Of a DNA stretch of 64,000 bases, positions 60,100 to 64,000 are shown one piece after another (positions within the stretch are counted from its first letter, which is position 1; each line of letters opens with the position of its first letter). Position numbers and translations under genes: made by a program. A model generated the notes under the pieces. The model saw only the letters and a list, made by a program, of their open reading frames with translations, was not told the DNA's origin and did no database searches. Source of the DNA: Neisseria animaloris (GTDB taxonomy: Bacteria; Pseudomonadota; Gammaproteobacteria; Burkholderiales; Neisseriaceae); the NCBI RefSeq assembly GCF_900637855.1, contig NZ_LR134440.1, positions 1,426,001 through 1,490,000 of the forward strand, written 5' to 3'.

Positions 60100-60753
60100 T
60101 CAACGTAAAAACGCCAACATCCTATCGCCCCAATACTCACAGTAATACAAAAACAGCGCATAACTTTCCTGCATCAAAAATTTGGCTTTTTTTTGAGATT
60201 TACTGTAACGGCTGGTCGGCGTACCCGATACCGTTGCATTCAAACCCAAATCCCGAGCCATCACGGCTGCCCGGGCAGTATGATAGGGATCACTCACGAT
60301 AATAACGGACCGGATACCGTTTTCCCTTAGCAGCGGCTTGATATTTAACAAATTTTCATAAGTGCTGCGGGATGTGTTTTCAAACAGGATATGACGGGCG
60401 GGCACTCCCTGCTTGAGTGCATAACGCCGCCCCACTTCGGCTTCGGTCATAAAGCCTTTTTTAGGCGTACCGCCGGTGAACACCAGCTTTTCCACCCTGC
60501 CGCCCTGATAAAGTGCAATCGCATGATTGATACGTTCCTGAAACACAGGCGACGGGCGTTTGTCCCACGCCGCCGCACCCAGCACCACTGCGGCATCTGC
60601 ATGAACGCCGGCAGGTAACGTGCGGTTGCCGGCACGATACACCGTCCACACGCAATTACTGAACATCAGCAACACCAGCAGCAGGCTCAGTACAATACCC
60701 CGCAGCAAGTAACAGCGCAAACCTGTACGGCTGCGTAAAAGCGGTATCCCCAT
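60100..60753 (-). CDS. DUF218 (YdcF-like) membrane-anchored protein, third copy
   Basis: A 217-residue protein with one membrane helix (about 15-38) and a DUF218 domain. The domain has ADAAVVLGAAAWDKRPSPVFQERINHAIALYQGGRVEKLVFTGG (the canonical first half with VLGAA-W-P-F-R), SRSTYENLLNIKPLLRENG, and VIIVSDPYHTARAAVMARDLGL. It fits the YdcF type more closely than its two neighbours do, so it is an older paralogue. The start ATG is just downstream of a DUS with no clear ribosome site. Confidence 0.9.
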   Translation of the reverse strand: MGIPLLRSRTGLRCYLLRGIVLSLLLVLLMFSNCVWTVYRAGNRTLPAGVHADAAVVLGAAAWDKRPSPVFQERINHAIALYQGGRVEKLVFTGGTPKKGFMTEAEVGRRYALKQGVPARHILFENTSRSTYENLLNIKPLLRENGIRSVIIVSDPYHTARAAVMARDLGLNATVSGTPTSRYSKSQKKAKFLMQESYALFLYYCEYWGDRMLAFLR

Positions 60754-60778
60754 ATGTTTCAGACGGCCTTTTCTTTAT

Positions 60779-61135
60779 TTACAGCAATGCTTCGATATTT
60801 TCCAACGGACGGCCTATTGCGGCTTTGTCTCCCGACACGACAATCGGCCGTTCAAGCAGTTTGGGGTGCTCGGCAACGGCTCTGAGCAGATCATCATTGC
60901 TTAAATCAGGATTATCCAAACCCAGCTCGCAATACAAATCATCTTTTACCCGCATCATCACGCGCGGAGATTCTGCACCGAGTTTTTTAAAAATACTCTG
61001 CAACTCATCAAAAGAAGGCGGGGAGTGCAAATAATCAACCACTTTGGTTTTGACACCGCGCACCTGTAAAAGCGACAACGCGGCGCGGGACTTACTGCAC
61101 CGGTTGTTGTGATAAAGCGTTACGGTTAATGGCAT
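60779..61135 (-). CDS. ArsC family (YfgD-like) thioredoxin-fold protein
   Basis: A 118-residue protein from ATG 61135. It begins VTLYHNNRCSKSRAALSLL, with the single N-terminal active-site cysteine (Cys13) of glutaredoxin-dependent ArsC. The basic anion-site residues are in VSGDKAAIGRP (ArsC R-x-x-R region near 100-107). The chromosomal YfgD subgroup has no proven arsenate role. No ars genes are nearby, so a general redox role is equally possible. Confidence 0.88.
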   Translation of the reverse strand: MPLTVTLYHNNRCSKSRAALSLLQVRGVKTKVVDYLHSPPSFDELQSIFKKLGAESPRVMMRVKDDLYCELGLDNPDLSNDDLLRAVAEHPKLLERPIVVSGDKAAIGRPLENIEALL

Positions 61136-61262
61136 AATAATTCCTTCATTCAAATTCGGCCGTTTTTTGATTGTAAACTACCCTTTACAGTTTGTCGCCC
61201 CCATTTCGGCTATTTTGGCGGTAATATCTTTATTTTATCAATGCCATACAGGAACTTAATCC

Positions 61263-62186
61263 ATGCAGCATAAGAATGCGGCACTGGTTTTTACCGGCAT
61301 TTTGACGGTGCTGTCCGGTATTGTCCATGCCGCCCGACCGCTGCCCGATTTTTTCTACGGCGTAACCATAGACGACGGTTGGGAAGGCAAAATCAAACCT
61401 ATACACATTACCAATGCTTTAAAAGCCATGCCGGTAAAACCGGTCGTGCGTATTGTGATGTCGGCGGAAAAGCCGCCTGCCGAATACAAAAAGCTGTTTG
61501 CCGCCATACACCGAACGGCATATATTATGGCCACGCCGGTAGATTCTTCCGAAATGAAGAAATATCCAACCGTTTCGGCCTATCTCAAACGCTTTGAAAG
61601 CTCTTACCAAGCCTTGGCGGAATATGTAGATATTTGGGAAATCGGAAATGAGATCAACGGCGAAAACTGGCTCGGTAACAACCCGCAATTCATTGCCGAC
61701 AAAGCTGCTGCTGCCTACCGCTACATTCGCAGTAAAAAGGCGGCAACTGCGTTGACAACTTATTACTTTGCACCGAACATGCAAAAAACAACCATGCGAA
61801 ATTGGCTTGCACGCCATATCCCCGCTGATATGAAACAGCGTGTCGATTATGTGTTTGTGAGCTATTATGAAGACGACAACAACGGATTCCAACCCGACTG
61901 GAAAAATGTTTTCAACGAATTGCAAACCTTGTTTCCCCATGCCAAACTCGGTATCGGCGAATGCGGCAACACACGGAAAAACGCATCGGTTGAAAGTAAA
62001 ACGGATATGATCCGTCATTACTACTCCATGCCGAAATATACACCGAATTATGTTGGCGGCTACTTCTGGTGGTATTGGGTTCAAGACAGTGTTCCCCACC
62101 AAGGCAACAAAGTATGGGAAGAAATCAGCAAGCACATGAAGCCGCACCGGAAAGCCGTATCCGAAAAATATCCAACCAGAAACTGA
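61263..62186 (+). CDS. Exported clan GH-A glycoside hydrolase-like protein
   Basis: A 307-residue protein with a signal peptide (1-23, ending VHA) and a TIM-barrel glycosidase pattern. DIWEIGNEINGENW places an acid/base Glu at residue 130 (the G-N-E motif of clan GH-A), and KLGIGECGN places a possible nucleophile Glu at 233, about 100 residues later as usual. Aromatic residues suited to sugar stacking are in GGYFWWYW near 268. The nearest family (for example GH39, GH5 or a PslG-like endoglycosidase) cannot be fixed by eye. The substrate could be a cell-surface or biofilm glycan. It is followed after 13 bases by a thioredoxin gene, probably co-transcribed. Confidence 0.72.
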   Translation: MQHKNAALVFTGILTVLSGIVHAARPLPDFFYGVTIDDGWEGKIKPIHITNALKAMPVKPVVRIVMSAEKPPAEYKKLFAAIHRTAYIMATPVDSSEMKKYPTVSAYLKRFESSYQALAEYVDIWEIGNEINGENWLGNNPQFIADKAAAAYRYIRSKKAATALTTYYFAPNMQKTTMRNWLARHIPADMKQRVDYVFVSYYEDDNNGFQPDWKNVFNELQTLFPHAKLGIGECGNTRKNASVESKTDMIRHYYSMPKYTPNYVGGYFWWYWVQDSVPHQGNKVWEEISKHMKPHRKAVSEKYPTRN

Positions 62187-62199
62187 AGGACGAACCTTT

Positions 62200-62688
62200 A
62201 TGAAAATTCTATCCGCACTTTTTCTTGGAACCGTAATGGCGGCAGGCTTGCCCGCAGCCGCTGCCGCCGATATTAAAGATTGGCAAAGCGATACGCCCAA
62301 AACATTCGAATCGCTGAAAGCCCCTGTGCGTATTATCAATTTGTGGGCCACTTGGTGCGGCCCGTGCCGCAAAGAAATGCCCGAAATGTCGGCATGGTAC
62401 AAAAAACAGAAAAAAGGCAGCGTGGATATGGTGGGTATCGCACTGGACAATACCGACAATATCGGCAAATTCTTGAAACAAACGCCGGTCAGTTATCCTA
62501 TTTGGCGTTATACCGGCAACGACAGCCGCACATGGATGAAGTCGGTCGGTAACAACGTCGGCGCACTGCCTTTCACTACCGTCGAAGTGCCTAAATGCGG
62601 CTACAAACAAGTCCTTCTCGGAGAAGTAACCGCTAAAAAACTGGATGAAGCGGTTCAAAACGCACTTATGAAATGTACCAAAAAGTAA
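62200..62688 (+). CDS. TlpA-family periplasmic thioredoxin
   Basis: A 162-residue protein with a signal peptide (1-22, ending AAA) and a TlpA/ResA-like fold. INLWATWCGPCRKEMPEM carries the active site C-G-P-C (Cys53, Cys56). The cis-proline is in GALPFTTVE (about residue 127). Such proteins reduce disulphides in the periplasm, often for cytochrome c maturation. Two further cysteines occur at the C-terminal end (about 133 and 159), a possible second disulphide. It is coupled to the GH-A gene (13-base gap), so it may keep that enzyme or its partners reduced. Confidence 0.9.
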   Translation: MKILSALFLGTVMAAGLPAAAAADIKDWQSDTPKTFESLKAPVRIINLWATWCGPCRKEMPEMSAWYKKQKKGSVDMVGIALDNTDNIGKFLKQTPVSYPIWRYTGNDSRTWMKSVGNNVGALPFTTVEVPKCGYKQVLLGEVTAKKLDEAVQNALMKCTKK

Positions 62689-62705
62689 CCGGTTATTTAA
62701 AAACA

Positions 62706-62742
62706 GCAAAGGCCGTCTGAAATGATTTCAGACGGCCTTTGC
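62706..62742. terminator. Bidirectional DUS hairpin between tlpA and mltA
   Basis: GCAAAGGCCGTCTGAAA and its exact complement with a 3-base loop. Confidence 0.85.
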
Positions 62743-62756
62743 ATATCCGGCATTCC

Positions 62757-64000
62757 CTACGGTCTGTATTCAGGCATCACACCATTGGGCAGCAACTGCC
62801 ACACATAGCCGGTATGCTTCTGCCTGCCTGCCACGGCACCTGCCTCGTCGCCGTAGCCCCAGAAATAATCCACACGAACCGCACCTTTAATCGCGCTGCC
62901 GGTGTCCTGTGCCATAATCAACCGGTTGAGCGCATAATTGCTCACCGGATGAGTAGTCGCCACAAACAAAGGCGCACCCAGCGTGATGTAATGGCGGTCG
63001 ACCGCTCCGGCATACTGCCCCATCAGAGGCGTGCCGAGCGCACCAACCGGTCCGTCGTCATTGCCGGGAAGCTCGCGGAAGAATACATAGCTGGGGTTCT
63101 GCCCCAATACCTCGGCCAAACGCTGCGGATTACGCTGCATATAGGCCTTGATGCCCTGCATGGTGGTTTGCGCCAAAGTCAGATAACCTCTGTCGGCCAT
63201 ATAACGCCCGATAGATACATACGGATATTCGTTTTTATCGGCGAACCCTAAGCGGATATATCTACCGTCAGGCGTTCTCAAACGACCCGATCCCTGAATA
63301 TGCAGGAAAAACAGCTCCACAGGATCGTCTGCATAACCGAGAATCGGCGCTTTTCCGTCCAAAGCGCCGCCGTTAATCTGGGCACGGGTGTAATAAGGCA
63401 CAAACTGGCTGCCTACAAAACGGCCCTTTAAAGCTCTGGTACGCTCGCTAATCGGAAATTTGGCCAAGTTGGCGGAATACTGGCCGGCAGGGTCAATCAC
63501 GCCTTTATTCTGCCCCGTAGGACGGATGCGCACCGTTGCCCTGCTGTTACGCAGGCTTGCGGGCAGATCGACTGATACGAAGTCGCTGGGAATACCGTAA
63601 ACGGGAAAGCGTGCTTTGCCGGTATTTTTCACATCACCGTGTAATACCGGTTCGTAATAACCGGTAATCGTACCGCCGAGCTTGCCGTTACCGCTTACCT
63701 GCCACGGCGTAAAATACCGCTCGAAAAAGGCTTTGGCGGCACTGTCTTGATAAGGTGTTTGGGCTGCTTGGGCACATACATTGCGCCAATTTTGCTGCGA
63801 TTTCAGTTTCTCGCACCCCAAACGGAAAGAGCGCAGACTGTTTGCGAAGCTTTGCTGCTGCCATTGGGGTAATTCACCGTACGACACCACTTTGTAGCTT
63901 GCACCTCCGCCCGGAGTATGAACGTGGCCTTGAGGCGCAGGCGTACCCACAGGCATCGGCATACTGGGCGTGGTAACCGGCGGCACTTTGGCAGCAGGAG
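62757..64000 (-). CDS. mltA: Membrane-bound lytic murein transglycosylase A, N-terminus cut by the window edge
   Basis: MltA cleaves the glycan strand of peptidoglycan and leaves a 1,6-anhydro end; the meningococcal homologue is GNA33. The readable part has the MltA domain (YYEPVLHGDVKNTG...FPVYGIPSDFVSVDL), the inserted barrel with LKGRFVGSQFVPYYTRAQI, and the 3D domain with QDTGSAIKGAVRVDYFWGYGDEAGAVAG. In that domain the catalytic Asp is in QDTGSAI and a second conserved Asp in VDYFWG. The reading frame is open at base 64000, so the signal peptide and lipobox lie outside. The proline-rich start here (PPVTTPSMPMPVGTPAP) is the post-lipobox linker. Confidence 0.95.
   Translation of the reverse strand, partial: PAAKVPPVTTPSMPMPVGTPAPQGHVHTPGGGASYKVVSYGELPQWQQQSFANSLRSFRLGCEKLKSQQNWRNVCAQAAQTPYQDSAAKAFFERYFTPWQVSGNGKLGGTITGYYEPVLHGDVKNTGKARFPVYGIPSDFVSVDLPASLRNSRATVRIRPTGQNKGVIDPAGQYSANLAKFPISERTRALKGRFVGSQFVPYYTRAQINGGALDGKAPILGYADDPVELFFLHIQGSGRLRTPDGRYIRLGFADKNEYPYVSIGRYMADRGYLTLAQTTMQGIKAYMQRNPQRLAEVLGQNPSYVFFRELPGNDDGPVGALGTPLMGQYAGAVDRHYITLGAPLFVATTHPVSNYALNRLIMAQDTGSAIKGAVRVDYFWGYGDEAGAVAGRQKHTGYVWQLLPNGVMPEYRP

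Noticed and set aside
61419..62468. 349-codon minus-strand frame opposite the GH-A and TlpA genes
   Set aside because: Both plus-strand genes have signal peptides and catalytic motifs, so the opposite frame is a shadow.

Overview
The window is a chromosomal segment of a Neisseria species. The 10-mer GCCGTCTGAA (DNA uptake sequence, DUS) occurs dozens of times on both strands, mostly as the 12-mer AGGCCGTCTGAA (the AG dialect) and rarely as ATGCCGTCTGAA. The gene set is also neisserial: an mraZ-rsmH-ftsL-penA cluster, MraZ and LysS nearly identical in length to the meningococcal proteins, a factor H binding protein family lipoprotein, cytochrome c' and tamAB. The dominant AG dialect argues against N. 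meningitidis or N. gonorrhoeae and for another member of the genus.

Layout. 1-2853 (minus) is the start of the division and cell-wall cluster, with a four-repeat MraZ operator upstream; penA runs off the left edge. 3.2-9.8 kb holds a MidA-type methyltransferase, tRNA-Met and tRNA-Ala, an RDD protein, asd, a BCCT transporter and an MscS channel. 10-15.2 kb holds an fHbp-family surface lipoprotein, a pentapeptide-repeat membrane protein and uvrD, with a duplicated uvrD tail and a palindromic repeat between the last two. 15.4-24.4 kb holds a Mn-type superoxide dismutase, a periplasmic broad-spectrum racemase, rnhB, lpxB, an RluA-type pseudouridine synthase, a GDT1-type manganese exporter behind a yybP-ykoY riboswitch, mrp and a TM2 protein. 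24.5-30.4 kb holds an esterase lipoprotein, pyk, a Correia-like mobile element, an amber-interrupted PepSY gene, pyrD and a histidine phosphatase. 30.8-34.1 kb is an envelope and stress group: trimeric autotransporter, SmpA-like lipoprotein, YkuD-like protein, DUF1328 and CsbD. polA follows, then an AT-rich island with two unknown membrane proteins (37.1-38.7 kb) and a repeat-rich gap.

39.3-48.8 kb holds cytochrome c', an O-methyltransferase, a dispersin B homologue, a cold-shock protein, lysS, a thioesterase, phrB and thiO. 48.9-54.6 kb is tamA-tamB. 55-64 kb holds sstT, a BioC-like methyltransferase, three separate DUF218 (YdcF/SanA-like) proteins, a CYTH phosphatase, hemJ, an ArsC-like protein, a clan GH-A glycosidase with a TlpA thioredoxin, and mltA running off the right edge.

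Common themes. Much of the window serves the cell envelope: peptidoglycan synthesis and remodelling (penA, bsr, mltA, the YkuD-like protein), outer-membrane assembly (tamAB, the SmpA-like protein, lpxB), surface proteins (fHbp-like, trimeric autotransporter) and extracellular glycan hydrolysis (dispersin B homologue, GH-A enzyme). The most notable items are the dispersin B homologue, the fHbp-family lipoprotein, the racemase carrying the residues diagnostic of Vibrio BsrV, the manganese riboswitch, the divergent Correia-like element and the AT-rich island. Most transcription units end in paired inverted DUS hairpins. I saw no CRISPR array, prophage, rRNA operon or intact insertion sequence.
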